Assembly (NCBI RefSeq): GCF_036785885.1
Contig: NC_092329.1
Coordinates: forward strand, 3,224,001 to 3,288,000
Direction: 5' to 3'
DNA from: Coffea arabica
Taxonomy: Eukaryota; Streptophyta; Magnoliopsida; Gentianales; Rubiaceae
Length of the DNA: 64,000 nt
Made by a program: the position numbers and the translations under genes. The notes under the pieces were generated by a model that saw only the letters and a list, made by a program, of their open reading frames with translations, was not told where the DNA came from and did not search any database. How positions within the stretch are numbered: the first letter of the stretch is position 1; every line of letters begins with the position of its first letter. Positions 22,241 to 35,777 of the stretch are shown here, in pieces.

Positions 22241-22540
22241 CACGTATGAATATCAAGTGTAAGCTTTGTAAATAGAATTCATAATTATTAGCAAAATAAA
22301 GACTTAAACTGTAAAATCAATTTTTGGAGGGGTATTAGAGTAAATAAATTGGTTGTTAGATTTTATCACTCTACCTATTTTCATATAAATACATGTATAC
22401 ATATCAAGTGTAAGTTCAGTAAATAGAATTCACAATTATTACCAAAATAAAGACTTAACTGTAAAATCAATTTCTGGAGAGATATTAGAGTAAATAAATT
22501 GGCTTGGTAGATTTTATCGTTCTACTTATTTTTACTACAA
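22241..22540. repeat. Tandem duplication of about 150 bp
   Basis: Copy 1 is 22241-22391 and copy 2 is 22392 to about 22540. Shared blocks are ATATCAAGTGTAAG, GTAAATAGAATTCA, AATAAAGACTTAA.CTGTAAAATCAATTT and ATTAGAGTAAATAAATTGG. The copies differ by scattered substitutions and short indels. Confidence 0.8.
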
Positions 22541-23506
22541 TCATCCCTTTCTTTACCTCTTGGAAAGCTCTTTTGTTAGCCAAAGTCTAGATGCGCCTTT
22601 TTTATTACTTAAAAATTAAAACCATGGTTAAGTTTCTGACGAAATCAACAAATTTTAGTAAATGAAAAAATTTCTATCAATATTTTGATGTACTTTTTTC
22701 CTTGCTAAGATAAATGGAATGCAATTGTACAATTAGAATGAATTAATTATTTAAGAATAAAATATATGAATAGTGCTCATATCCAACTTTGCATGAACAT
22801 TTAATTATTCTACTTTAAATTTTTCTAGTTGAACTTTTCAATTTTTTGTGAATTTGAATTGAATAATATGATGTGCATTGTTGAATTTGGATTATTTACA
22901 TTTTTTCTAAGTGTTATTGAGGTTAGTAAAGAATGAAAATGATATATACTATTTAATTATTTTAGATCGACTATTTAGTTGTTAATTAACAGTGAATTGA
23001 TAGAAATAGTTGGATTCTTTCATTTTTGTTTTTTTTTCAGTGTTTCTTCATAGTGAAAAAAGTACATAATTATACATCTATTTCATGATATTCATAGTAA
23101 GATTCTCCAAATGAATATAGACTCTTTTCTTCTTATATATTTTTCTTTTGTTCTAAGAGCATCCAATTTTTTCATACTAATATTTTTCACAAATTTAAAA
23201 TTGTGGTTAATGCAATTGGTCACACTATTTCGAGGAAGAAATTGGTTTGGGTAAGAATCTTTGACGTATATAAGAATTGGAAACGGGGTATAAGGGTCGC
23301 TAAATAGTTTTAATAGGGAGTTTTTTTGTTTTCATTACCATTATTACGGAGATTTAATCATATGGAATGTTTCATATTTTTAATCACTATGACAATTAAA
23401 ATACAATAACTCTAATTGAAAGATGAGGGTATATGTGTGCAACAAAAACTTCAAAAATAAAAAGGCTTACAACTTACAATATCAAAACTCTTCATACTTA
23501 GATAAT

Positions 23507-23640
23507 AGATAGCTAAAGTGAGAGTAACCAAAATCTGTGCAAAACCACCATTGTTATCATACATTTTTTATATAGCAATAGATAGCAAAGTGAGAGCAAC
23601 CACGTGCAAAATCTGTACGAAACCATTGTTGATTGCAAGT
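23507..23640. repeat. Imperfect tandem duplication, period about 70 bp
   Basis: GATAGCTAAAGTGAGAGTAACC...AAATCTGTGCAAAACCA..ATTGTT recurs as GATAGCAAAGTGAGAGCAACC...AAATCTGTACGAAACCATTGTT. No coding meaning seen. Confidence 0.65.
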
Positions 23641-24225
23641 GAAACTAATCGAGAAAAAACGTGCAACTTCGCGGAAAAGTCCCAAACACTGCGCAGTTAA
23701 ACCAAAAAGGAGAAACATAGACAGTAGCTCATTGCTGGGTGATCGAACACAAAATTTTGGTAGACCTACAGTAAGAACCTGACAAAAAATTTCAGCACAA
23801 TGGGTTTCTCGATGTCGATTCTTCAAGGAAAAAAAAAAAACAATCTCAACTAATTCGTATTTCAATAGCCTCCAGGAAATCATGGCAAACATTTGAAGTT
23901 AGTTTCATTTACAAGCCTATAGGTAGGCAAGAGACAGAAGAAAAAAGGAACAAGCAGCAAAGCCGCCCACATGAATTGACCCAGAAAACAGAGGCGCAGC
24001 CAAGCATGCACTTGTAAAATCAGTGCCGTCCTCGTGTTGGCATTTTTACAGCATGAATTGACTGAAGTGTAACTTCGGACATCCCAACATCCTCGAGCTC
24101 CGACCGAGTCGGTGCTGTTTCTTCACCGCAGCAATGCACCAAGCACACATATCGTCGCGTCGCGCAAGCTTCTGAAGCATTGATGGAGACAAAACGTATC
24201 CTAATTTTACCAGTCATCAGAGATG

Positions 24226-27200
24226 TTATTGCACCACGGATAATTCTGAAGCTGCATTGTTCTTGACTTGGCAATTACGCAAGGCGGCTCGTATCTCCGT
24301 CAATAACTCGTTCACCTTAAAGCCTTTCCTGCAAAGCCAAATATACAACTTTCATACTCTCCGCGAACCAGCCTACGTTCTTCATTTCATGAGGCACATT
24401 CTGCGGTTTCGAGATTAACCCAGTGCAACAATAAGATAAAAAGTATTTGGCTTCAGCCATTTTCATCTTCACAAGATCTTCAGCCATATTCAGAACTCCA
24501 GGAAACAAATTGTACATGTGACAGGCCAATATCTTCACAATTAAACAAATCCACAAGATCTAGATACAAGTTATCCAGTTTTTGGATCCCAGGGTCATTC
24601 AATTTATTCAAATTGACATGAATTTCAGTTGGTTCACATGCTCTACAATTTTTAGAGTATAGAAGCAAGGAGAAAAGCCATCTACAATTGACCGGATAAC
24701 ATCAAAATGTCACATTTAAACATGATGTAACTGCAATTCAGATTAGACACGAGAAAAGGAATGCAAAGATTGCTGAGTCGCCCTACTCAGGAAAATATAC
24801 CCAAATCAGCCAAACCAATGTTGGTTGAAACAATGACCAACAGATACATTTGCACTTGCATACAGTGCAAACATGATACAGAAACAAAGCAAAAAAAAAA
24901 GATTACTTAATATAGCAGTTGGGCATCAAAAAACAAAGAAAAAAAATCCAAATCTAATTCCTGATTATCATAATCTAAAAGGAGTTAATTCTTCCTTCAA
25001 ATCTCTCTCAATCTTTTTACAATTTAATAATTTTTCCCTTTCTTTTTCTGGAGTTTGGAGGTATCCGTAAAATTGTTGAGACATTTAAGATATGTCCCAC
25101 AATTATATTGAACACAATAAGAACATAAATGTTAACTTCAACACAGTTGCATCAGTCTAGCATCTAGAATTTATTAAAACACAAGGACATGAAATCTAAC
25201 TCCTAAGTAGAGAAGGAAAAGATTGCAAATACTGAACTTACAGAACACTAACTCCCACCACTGCAAGAGGGGGTGGGTAATCTTCAACTCCTTTGATCTT
25301 CTGCTCTTTATCAGGTATCTCCAAAGAGAGACCATCAGCTTTCTCTCCATCATCACAAACAGATTGAACTGCAGTCCCAGTATCACTTCCAATGCTCTTT
25401 ATTTCTTCAGCTAATGATGGCAACCTCTCCATTGCCTAAAAAGCAGTCAAAATCACTTTCATATTTGTGCTCAAGACTTTGAAAATTCCATAGTTGTATC
25501 ATGAAATAACTAACATGAGGACATAAAAAAATGCGTGTTCCAGACAATTACAACTACGTACCTCAGGAATATCAATCTTATTTAGAACCACAATATATGG
25601 TCGTTCAAGATATTCAGGGTTGTACATCCGCAATTCCTGCAAATTAAGAATCACTAAAAATCAAAAATCAAAAAAAAAAAAAGAAAGAATCACTAAAAAT
25701 CATTGCTTAGAAGAATCAATTAGATACGTTATCACAAAATTCATCCTTTTTCCCTAATCTGTTTTACATGAGAATGAATAAAACTGTGAAGTATACATCT
25801 ACAGTCCACATTTGTGATTCATGCTATAGAATTTTAGAGTTGTATCAGAAAGATTAGCAAAGCAGTTTGCCTCGTGTGCAGATTTAATATGCTTACATTC
25901 ATTGGAAATTCTAGCTTATTATCAGAATCCTGTATATTTTAAAGAGTATGTCTAGTGACCCCAATAGGTAGCAAGTAGGGCCAGGAGACAACACAAAATT
26001 GAGACCACTAACCATCATCAGAAATACATCTTTTACACCAAAGTCCATGAAAGATCCCTTAGAGAAGAAAAACTTTCAGGAGAAACAGTTGCGAACAAAA
26101 TAACAAAGAAGAAATGGTTGAAGCTAGTGACACATACTTCTTTTACCGTTCTATAATCCGCCACAGGGTCCTCTGAAGCTGCATCAACAACATGGACCAA
26201 CACCCTAGTTCTCCTCAAATGCCTCAAGAAATTGCGACCAAGACCCTGAAAATTGACAAACCTTTGATAAGTCTAGTGAAATTAATGAAGAATTCAATCA
26301 TAGCTATAATCCTAATGTAAGGCAATGCCAAACCATTAATGTGTTCACGAGATTGTAATATCCAATTTACCTTCCCTAGATGAGCACCTTCAATAAGTCC
26401 AGGCAAGTCTGCCAGAGTTGCTTCGGATGAATATTGCTGCGCACCCAAACTAGGGTCACCATCAAGGCGTCCAAGGTTTGGCTTCAATGTTGTGAAGGGA
26501 TAATCAGCAATATCAGGCTTAGCTAGTGTAATGGATGCTAATAGTGTGGATTTTCCAGCATTTGGGAGTCCCTGAAAATCAAAAGACGGAACAAATTCTC
26601 AGACAGGAGAAACTCAGACCACACGCTGGTCTGCAAAACGGACAATCAGTTAATTCAAAGGAACAATGATGTCGCCAGATAATAAGTATATATTACTTGA
26701 TTGTTGAGTGCATCACCCAAGCTATACTCATGCAAACGGAGAAGCTAAGTATAAACCAGGATAAGTAGGGTAAAGAAATACTTACCACAAGACCAACATC
26801 TGCTACCACTCTTAATATCAACTGCAAACTAACCTCCTCTCCTGGCTGACCAAAAACTAAAACCTGCAAGGTGCTGTGAATGAGATCAAAAGTTTGTCAA
26901 TGTATGAAAATGCAGGACTAGGACGCTATTTTAACTAGGCAAAGATTCCCATTTCAAGAGCTTACCTTAATGCTATTTAAGCAGGTTTTCACTTTTCATC
27001 ATTAAAATGCAAAAAATTCTAAATCATGCTTCTAGACTATAATGTGTCAGTAACCAAGCCATGTCAACATGTCAAAATGGTCTGGGTATTCAATAACTAT
27101 GCTTAGTCGGTACAGCCAAGAGAATTCATCTCAATGAGATAAATAGCTGAAAGGTGCCTGTCTAATCTCATAATGATAATACTAATATGAGGGCTTAAAT

Positions 27201-29495
27201 TAGGAACAATAAAAAGAGATCCCTTGTATTTAAGCTTGATCCACAGAGATCCTGTGCCATCTATACATTTATTAGCAATAAAGAGAAGAGAATTTCAGAA
27301 TGAATGCTTCTGTATGTATTTGGACAATGATATCTACATGTATGATATTCTAGTAATTTAGTATGTAGATAAGCTTAACCACATTGTCATAACTGTGCTT
27401 GCCTTATGAATACATGCCAAGGCACTCCTCAACCAAAAAAAAAAATTCTTTTCAGTTTCTGCAACCATTCTTTTTCATATTGCATTGGTGAACTCAGTAC
27501 CAACTAGGTATTTTGGGGAGTTAATAGAATTCCAAGATGTGTCGAATAATATCCATTCTGGAATCCTCCTAAACAAGGGGTTACAGGAATGAGATGACTG
27601 GGAAGAGACCAATTTAGAGCACCATTGGCACCAAGTGGCTACTTCCACAAGTTGCAATTTCACATGTATGGAGCACATGAAGAAGTTAGATCAGAATCTA
27701 GAAACATTCCCCTTTCAAATTATTTGTAAATGCAGGGAGCACTACTTGATCATAGAAATGCTGCGCAGCTTGCTTCAAGCATAAATATTCTTCTTGACAT
27801 AAATTAATTTTCACACAATCAAATTTGTGCAAAAAATGGTTGTTCAGAAGATGGCCATGAAAAAATTGATATTTACCTTATCACTCTCATCTCTCATTAC
27901 ATTTGTAGTCAAAAACATCATCTTTTTCTTTCTATGCTCAGGCATTTCCAATAGGCTAATCTGCCAGAAGAAAAGGGGACGTCAACATTCAAAAATAACC
28001 ACAACTAAAAACAGAATCCAGAAACTTTGGTGTTGCTTCCCACTTTTCAGACTCAAATACTATATTTTCATCATCAGACTAAAATTTCTCTTTTGAAGTA
28101 ATGGAAGAAGACAGAGGCATGGACATCACGCATTCATTGCCATGTTTGAGATCATAAGTTTCTCACCCCTCCTTGTCCACCCCTCGCAACAAGAACTTGA
28201 TCACCTGGATTAGCTAGATCAGCCAAAAATTTTCCTTTCTTGTGCTTTACTACTGTGCCTGCCATATAAAGAAGAAATACGTCAGATGGATATTGACCAT
28301 CTTCGTTGTGGTGAGATGAAAAAGTAGCATATTTAGATTCTTTCCTTTTGAGGAACCATAATTTCTACAGTTAGCGATGTAGAGTTACTGTCAAGATACC
28401 TGGAGGTACTGGAATACGCAAATCTGGTGCGTTAAGCCCATCATGCAAAAGAGATGTCAAGACACCCATTGCAGCAACATTTCCCCCACGCTTTGCTTTA
28501 AAACTACTCTTCCTATGAAACTCCAACAATGTATCCTTGCTCTCATCAACGTAAATCACAACATCTCCACCGCGGCCACCAACAGGGAGGATGAGAGAGC
28601 CATCAAAATCCCTTTTGTACGAACTTTTCTTCCTGTTCTTGTCTTTATCAAATTTTCCTTTCGACTTAGGAGGAGGTTTCTGATTTGGCATACTGAGGAT
28701 TGCACCATGACCACCATCTCCAGCACGAACAGTTATTATGACCTGATCAAAGTACTTATGTGGTTCTCTAATTAAAGTTTCTTCGGAAGGCAAAGCAAGC
28801 TCCTTTTTTATAGCAACAGCGCATTTCAGACCGCGACCTCTTGCATTTCTAAACCTGCTCCTGTTATAAACACTGAAAAAATAAACAAATGACAGGGATT
28901 CCCACATCAGCTCCAAACAAATGTCAAAATAAAGCAGGTAATAGAGCACTGCGCTGATTATGAGGTAATACAATCAAAATAATCGGCGCGCATTTTTGCA
29001 AAATACAATGCAAACTATATAGTTAAACATACTAGAGCCATTTCTGCAAAATACAATCCGAACGTTTAAAGCCCATTTCTGCCGAATATCGGAATTGGTT
29101 CATTCCACAATCAGACGATTTCTTGTTTCCGTGGAAGTGAGCTCCAGATACTATTCGTAACATGTTCAGGGTAAGCAAGTACAAGGAAGCATCTACAGAG
29201 AATTCTTTAGAACAACTAATTTCTACATTTAAATGGAACCAAAGACTCCTCAGCTCCACCCAACTGAGGGGAAAAAAATATAGATGCTCAACGCCATCCG
29301 CAGTTGAGCAAAAGTTGGACTAGTAAAATCAGGAAGCAGCGGATAATAGCGAATATTAGTGAAAAAGATAAGAGCTTTAGCTTACCAATATGGAAGAGGA
29401 CGTTGGGAAAAGAAAGCCGAAATTGAGAGCCACGCTTCATTGCTACGAGAATTTAGATTCAGGGACCGTTGCGGAGGAGAAACCAAACACTGCAT
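24226..29495 (-). CDS. Organellar Obg/CgtA-type GTPase
   Basis: Ten exons on the minus strand: 29386-29495, 28400-28872, 28167-28258, 27877-27960, 26786-26863, 26371-26571, 26138-26245, 25562-25636, 25242-25435 and 24226-24328. They join in frame to 505 codons with GT-AG introns. The N terminus (about residues 1-55) is rich in Ser, Arg and Asn and poor in acids, as in plastid or mitochondrial transit peptides. An OBG fold with AGDGGHG and GGRGGDV follows (about 77-225), split by a Lys-rich insert (102-125). The G domain shows G1 GLPNAGKST (280-288), switch [13 protein letters not shown]3 DLPGLIEGA (334-342) and G4 NKID (401-404). Obg GTPases assist large-ribosomal-subunit assembly; plant forms act in chloroplasts or mitochondria. 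I recall Arabidopsis At5g18570 (ObgC/CPSAR1) and the At1g07615/At1g07620 group; this looks nearer the latter but targeting is unproven. Confidence 0.93.
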
Positions 29496-31376
29496 CTTCA
29501 ACTCCCTCTGCTCTGCTGTGTTTGTTTGTGTACTTTTGGATTAGAGAGGACGAAGTACCTGCGCGGGCAGGATATATCATCGTTATATACGTCGCCACCC
29601 GACCCGCTTCAACTGATTCGGGCTGTAATCTTGGCCGAAGGAAGAAAACTTGGGCACTCAGTTTTATGTTCAACCGATTGTTAGCATGGTGTTGGTCCCA
29701 GATTGTGGCCCAATTATCCGTTTCTGATAATCTAATGTGCACTACCAGTCTTTGTAGGGGGACGACACCAGATAACTGAGCAGCTTTGGATATTGGGTTC
29801 ACTTCAAAATTGAAAGCCCAAAGGATTCGTTTTCCGTCGTCTAGAATACATCAGCAAATTATTTGATCAGGACGTCAAATCAAATGAAAAGTAGTAAATA
29901 ACCTAAAATTTCAACGTCTCGGTCCGTAAAGGGAAATAGGCCACCGGCTTGTCCGATAAATATTTTTTAGGCCAACAGGAAAAGACTATAACTCACTTGT
30001 TGGAACATCACATGCAACTCTGTCGCGGCTTCCACTGCAGTCCACCAGAAGAAACCGCCATTCCTCGTATCCACCCAATTGCTGTGGGATTGTCTCTTTT
30101 TTTTTCTTTTTTTTTTTAACTTTTGGTCTTTAACTCAAATTGTTTCTGGTAGACATTTATCAAAATTAACACTTCAAATGAAACTTTGGATGAATCAGAC
30201 TTGTCGTTGAGTGCATTCTGCAATTAAAAGGATTACAAAATAATCCACAGCCTATAGGCACACGACGTGCCACCCATCAGGGTTCCGGAGAAGATTAGGG
30301 GAAGCAGGAGGCGAAGGAAATGCGCCGGTTGAATTTGTGGTGAAGAGAGATTGGGGATAAATAGTGGTGGCAGTCCAAGAGATTCATAAAGGAGCCCTTT
30401 GCAATACTAAAGAAACCTGTTCTAGCGGGTTGCTACAGGGTCTGTTATCCTGCTAGGACTCATTGTCCTTTTTTTTTTTTAATCAATTTTCATCATTTAC
30501 CTCTACTCCATGTTCTAATCTAACTCATTTTAAAGGTAACCCAACAGAGTCACGGAAGTCCATATGAATTTAAGAAAAGCCACATTAAATAACAATTTTT
30601 ATAAAAGACAAGATTTCAACCCTTAACATCCCACCTCACGAGACATATGGTGGCCAACTACTCTAGAGGTAGTTGGTTTACTAGGGCTCGTTGTTGCTCC
30701 TTATTTTTTCCCTATCTAAAGGTGAGCCCACGTAAACTGGTAAAGACGTTCCTTTTGCAGAGATTCATCGAGTTCAAAAGAGTGTGAAAATGCAGAAAAA
30801 ATCATCACCAGAGATAAACACTACTCACCTATTGAACAGAATATACAACAAAACGATTTAACAAAAACAAATATTCCTCTATAGCTGAATTTGCTCGATT
30901 GAAAATAGCAATGCCTCCGCCCATTTTTCACAGAACTTCTCGTTGGTAACCTGGGACAGCACCTAAATCGTTCAAGCAAAGAGGAGATAAGACAACTAAA
31001 ATCTGATTGAATCTGTTATACCAGCAATCCTTAGGCAAAACCACATCCCACAGCTCTACACCGCTATATAGTCAGGAACAAGTAAAAGCCACCGATCCCT
31101 GGGGCCTTGCCTTCATCAATCCAGATGAAGGTAGCCATGTTTCAGGAGGGAAAAGAAAATTGGTTTCAGAGGCTGGAAGGAGAAGGTTACTGCATTGTAA
31201 ACTTCTTTTTACTGAAGAACCCTCGCATTCGAACAACAAAACTACAGAAGCCATGCAATTGCCATATAACTGCAAATCTGCAAGATGTCCATTAACTCGA
31301 GATCAACAAGAACCATATGCATGGCAACTTTATCCTGACTCATACTGCATCTTCCACTGCAAGGCAAACTGTTCAA
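29496..31376. other. Spacer between the Obg gene and the LisH gene
   Basis: Upstream region of the Obg gene (about 29500-30000), AT-rich and T-run-containing sequence, and the 3' UTR of the minus-strand LisH-CTLH-CRA gene. Frames at 29390-29802 on both strands overlap Obg exon 1 and its 5' flank and are not supported. Confidence 0.55.
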
Positions 31377-34300
31377 CTAGCTTTTTACGAAGTCCTTGAG
31401 AGAAAATGGCGGATGCCCTTCCTAGGAATTCAGAGAAAAATTAGTCATACAGAATTTGAGCCCAGGATGAATAACTAAACGTGCAAAAACTACAAAGCAA
31501 GGAATAGAGGGTACTCCATTATTGTATGTTCCTTACACACTGAGCAACCAAAATATTCAACCTTCACCTAAATCCTACATCAAATGACGTTTCTACTAGC
31601 CTCAATTGCCACTCTACCATTATGCAGTTTCCTCTCAATGAGACTTGGGCAATCCACATTTATGAATATTACAATTTAAGATGATGAGACAAGTGAACCA
31701 TGCAAATCCTTCTAATATAATGCCCTTGCTTCCTTTCTCTTCTTTTTGCTCTTTCTAAATTCGTTTTGCATCATCAAACTGTCATTTGTTAGAAAATGAA
31801 ACAAGTAAACCTTAAGCATAACTTCACAAATTAATCAACAAAAAGAAAGAGGAAACCATGTGTAACATCAAACCTTTCCACACTCTTCACCCAAGCATTG
31901 TCTAACAACTGTCATCTGCTGTACTAGCCTTTCTAATGCAGAATAGCTCGGCAGGTTGGCGTGTGCTGGCATTAAAATAAGTCAAGCAGTGGAAAACAAA
32001 CATAAGAATTAAAAGCATTATAAATTTGAAGCTATAGGAATTAGGTATATAGACATGTTTAAGCAAAAATAATTTCCAGGAGAAAAACACAGAAAAGTTT
32101 TGCCACGAATGCACTAGTAAGAGGCAAACAGTATTTAAAAGAAACACACCAAGAATGGCTCGATTTAGACTATCTGCAACATGCTGCCGGTACTCCGAGC
32201 TTAGAAGATGAAACATTGGGGATTTCTCTGGCTCTTCATATGCCAGTAGAGCAATAAAATCCTGAATCAACAATCAGTTTGTAACCTGAAAGCAAGCTGG
32301 CAATTGAAAGGTAAATTTGAAGATAACTCAGCTAGCTTATGAACATACCTCAAGTTTTTTCAGGTGTTTCTGCACCTTCCCAAAAGGAGTCAACTCTGAT
32401 TGAGCAAATCCAAGCGCTTCTGTGCTGCCATAGAAATAGAAGTTTAGCCAAGAAGATGATCAGACACAACGCAAGTCAGAAAAGACCATGCAACTTTGCT
32501 CACCATTTCCTTGAGCACACAAGTTCAACAAAACGAAGGCTTAAAAGATCAAAATGTAAGTCCTTATTTTTCTCCAATAAGTCAGGTGCAATCTGTCCAG
32601 TCAACTCAATGGCCTCCAAAGCATTCCCCTCTAATGCAGAATGAAATATTTCTGAGCAAAAAATTTGCAAGATCATCACTTAACTATGCCATATAAAGAT
32701 GTGGGAAACCGCAATAAATATGATACAGCAAACTCATAATCAGGACACAATGCACTCAAGAAAACTGCACAAAAAGCTGGCTTGTAGAACTCTAATCTAA
32801 CTTCTTACGCCATTCAAAGAACTACAATCCACCATGTATCCTCCAACATCAGCTTCTGACCACTAGTTCTTCAAAGGGAAAGCAAGTCACCAACAAATAT
32901 TAACTTTGACAGTAGGTCCAGAACTGATTACTATTTGATACCTCAAACTTATTAGCCACCTCATACATTATTAGAGAAGATGACAGACGAAAAATATTAT
33001 CATGCCAAATAAAAACTATTAAAGAAGATGACACACGAAAAATATTATCAGGATACATTTCCAAAATATGCCAATTCAGAATATCAGGTTTAACAGATTT
33101 ACCACAAGCTTTCAAATTTGAGACGATTAAGAATCATAGATCTCATTTCACAAATATTACTCTATCTATTGGTAATTAAAGATAAACACCTACTTTTTCT
33201 TTTCTCCATGTCCTCGAGATGATCAACTGACTGCCTCATTGTAGTTGAGGAAGTAAAAGATTCCACAGTGTCTTTGAAGCAATTGTGGACAAGATATGAC
33301 AGGACAATGTTGTGGATATCACTGTCATTAATGGCCTGTCAAAAAGGCATGCAAAATTGAAGTTGAAGAGCGTCATAGAGTTTTTTCAATAAACGAGCAA
33401 CAGGACTCTATTTTGATCTTTATTGTGTACGGAATTAACATCTATGGGATCAACACTGCTCAGAAGACTTTGGGACGATTAAGGCCAACAGGTCAAACTG
33501 AAGAGTGCCTCCAGAGGTATGTTTCATCCAAGATAAACATGAAGTCATGGATAGTTAAGATGTTAATGCAAAAGACTAAAATTACAGACAGATAACAAGA
33601 ACATAGGCAAAAATAAATTCCAAAAAGTAATGCATCACAAGAAGGCCTTTTAACTATTAGCAGTTTGAGCAAGTTTCAAGCCTGAAGTGCATAAATTAGT
33701 AGTTAACCGCGTTTAATTCCTACCACATTCCCTTTTTTTTTTTTTTGGTAGATTTTCCTATCAACATTGAAATGTATCACAATTGAGAAAGTACATGCCT
33801 TTGAACTTCTCTATCTTCTGTCCAAGTGTATGTCAAAAGCATCACTTTACTATAACAATATCCAAAACTCCACAACGAGACAGGTATAATGAAGAGTTAC
33901 AACTGATCATGTCAAACAAAGACGATATCAGTATATTCCTCACCTGACCATGGGAGCAAAAGCTAAAAGCCAAAATGGTCCAATTTCCCTTTGCACAATT
34001 TATCCTTTTTTCTTTTACTTCAATCAATGATTAAACAGTTTAAATACTAAAAAAACAATCAGTTTACCAAAAATCCAATTCAACAATGTACAGTGATTCT
34101 TATTCCAGACTGATCTTCCAGTAACTAACCACGTCTACTCCCTCCGGTCTCCCTCGATTAATACGATAGAAAACAAGAAGAAGAAGAAGAGAAGAAAACC
34201 ATCTTTTTAAAAAAATTCAACTTGCTGCTGAACATTGCATGACACAAATTTTCCCAAAGACAAACATGTAGTTCTCCAAAACCCTCGTACCTTATAATTT

Positions 34301-34530
34301 TCTTTGTTATACTTTTGCTGGGCTCCGAGGAAAAGACCCACAATTAATTTCCAAAACCCAAATTAAAATCAAAACTGACAAACCCTTGCTCATTCGAGTT
34401 GGTTCAGAAAGTCAACATCAATGACAAATTCAAAAATTAAAAAAAAAATCGAGAGAAATAGGATAAACCCAGATTGAGGAAAACAAGCGGAGCTTACGAC
34501 ATTCTCGTATTGCCGAGGATCAATATCCAT
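31377..34530 (-). CDS. LisH-CTLH-CRA domain protein (RanBPM-like)
   Basis: Seven exons on the minus strand: 34498-34530, 33194-33335, 32504-32651, 32349-32424, 32150-32261, 31874-31965 and 31377-31421. They join in frame to 215 codons with GT-AG introns. The first exon encodes only 11 residues (MDIDPRQYENV). A LisH dimerisation motif covers about residues 16-48, CTLH about 54-111 and CRA about 108-205, ending in PPFSLKDFVKS. This whole-protein layout matches the small plant LisH/RanBPM protein I recall as At1g06060. Relatives (RanBPM, GID8/TWA1) are parts of the GID/CTLH E3 ubiquitin ligase, so a scaffold role is likely but inferred. There is no SPRY domain, so it is not a full RanBPM. A MITE and a SINE are inserted 0.46-1.2 kb upstream. 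Confidence 0.92.
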
Positions 34531-34980
34531 AATTGGCACCGACAAGATATTATCCGGAGAATCTATGCTGCTGTTTTTAAGGGAAATAAAAAAAGAAAAA
34601 AAGAAAAGGATGTTCGTAGCGTATTTCCTTGTGTGCTTAAATATGAAGAATAGCGTGGCGTGGCAGAGATACGTGTCTCATAGCTTCAGCGTATTTGACG
34701 TACCGTATCCTGCTGGTAGACGCTGGTCCATGGTTAGGAAATTTGGCCTTTTTTGATTAACCAGGAAGGGGCGCTAAAGATCGATCTTTCCAGGTAGACG
34801 GTGACTATAACAATTTCAGACTTTAAAGCATAGTTTTGGGCACAGGATTTGCACTGGAAAAAAAAATACTGGTATGAAAAAGAATTAACTTTTATAGGAT
34901 CAGAGATTCAGAATTAGGTTTTTTTAGGAAATATGACACTGGACTCGCATTTTTATATGCTCCCTCGTGGGAGAACCGCA

Positions 34981-35365
34981 ATTAATAAAGGGATAATTTC
35001 ACAAACCTCCCCTGAGGTTTCTAATACTTACACTGACACCCCTTGAAGTTTTAAAAATTTCGCTAACCTCCCCTAATAGAGATTTGAGGCCCTTTGCTTA
35101 CATTGTGATAGCTGAAATTACCGCTTCGTCCTATGAATTTGGGACTAATGACTAACGTAAATATGGGGAACAAATGCATCTGAATTAATTAATTACATTT
35201 AACTAGAATAATAGAAATTTGATGTCTAATTAAGCTGATCAATAGTCCGTTACAGAAAGGCACCAATTGAGGAAGAAATTTGGCACCATTTTTGTGACCG
35301 GTATGATTTGACAAGGATGATTGAACAAGTTTAGGGGAGGTTTGTGAAATTATCCCATTAATAAA
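34981..35365. mobile_element. MITE of the GGGATAATTTCA family with 9-bp target duplication
   Basis: ATTAATAAA stands at 34981-34989 and again at 35357-35365. The 367-bp element (34990-35356) starts GGGATAATTTCACAAACCTC and ends with its exact inverse; the inverted repeat is perfect for about 24 bp. No transposase. The 9-bp duplication suggests a Mutator-like family. The near-perfect ends and exact duplication make it the youngest copy in the window. Confidence 0.82.
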
Positions 35366-35540
35366 AGAAAATCAAATTTGCTGTTTTGCACCGTCTACCC
35401 TCCTTGCTGGTTAAGTGGTTTTTCCTTACCATTGGGCAAATAAATGTACCTTGAAAGAGCCCAGATGATTAATTTAGACATTGGATTGTTACAAAATAGC
35501 CCATGAACTTTAGATTCCCCTACATTTTTTCGTGGGCAAT

Positions 35541-35777
35541 TGGGCTTTAGTCCCCCACGTGAATGGGCTGGTGGTTGGCGCCTTTTCCTCGGGACCGTCA
35601 GGTCTTGGGGTCGAACCTCCGCAGCAATATCGGCTTCTCCGTGCATCTAACATGCTAGGTCTGGTTGGGGCGCTGGACCGGGCCGGAGTGGGATTAGTCG
35701 GACCGCCTTTACGGACTTGACCCGAACATCCACTCCGTCGACAAAAAAAAAAAAAAAAAAAAAAAATGGGCTTTAGT
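35541..35777 (+). mobile_element. SINE with 11-bp target duplication
   Basis: TGGGCTTTAGT at 35541-35551 recurs at 35767-35777. The 215-bp body begins CCCCCACGTGAATGGGCTGG, carries a tRNA-like A-box region (TGGGCTGGTGGTTGGCG) and a B-box-like GGGGTCGAACCTC, and ends CGTCGACAAAA followed by a pure A tail. This is a tRNA-derived SINE layout. Frames crossing it (35395-35803) are therefore not genes. Confidence 0.8.

Larger units (their letters stand above)
21109..24225. other. AT-rich spacer and 3' UTR of the Obg gene
   Basis: No gene recognised. It contains the tandem duplications at 22241-22540 and 23507-23640. The last few hundred bases (about 23900-24225) are less AT-rich and probably include the 3' UTR of the minus-strand GTPase gene. 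Confidence 0.55.

Noticed and set aside
29390-29802. 129- and 119-codon frames on both strands at the Obg 5' end
   Set aside because: They overlap Obg exon 1 in other frames or on the other strand and show no motif; the Obg start at 29495 with GTAAG at 29385 explains the region.
31007-31399. 130-codon plus-strand frame
   Set aside because: Lies antisense to the last exon and 3' UTR of the LisH-CTLH-CRA gene, with no recognisable domain.
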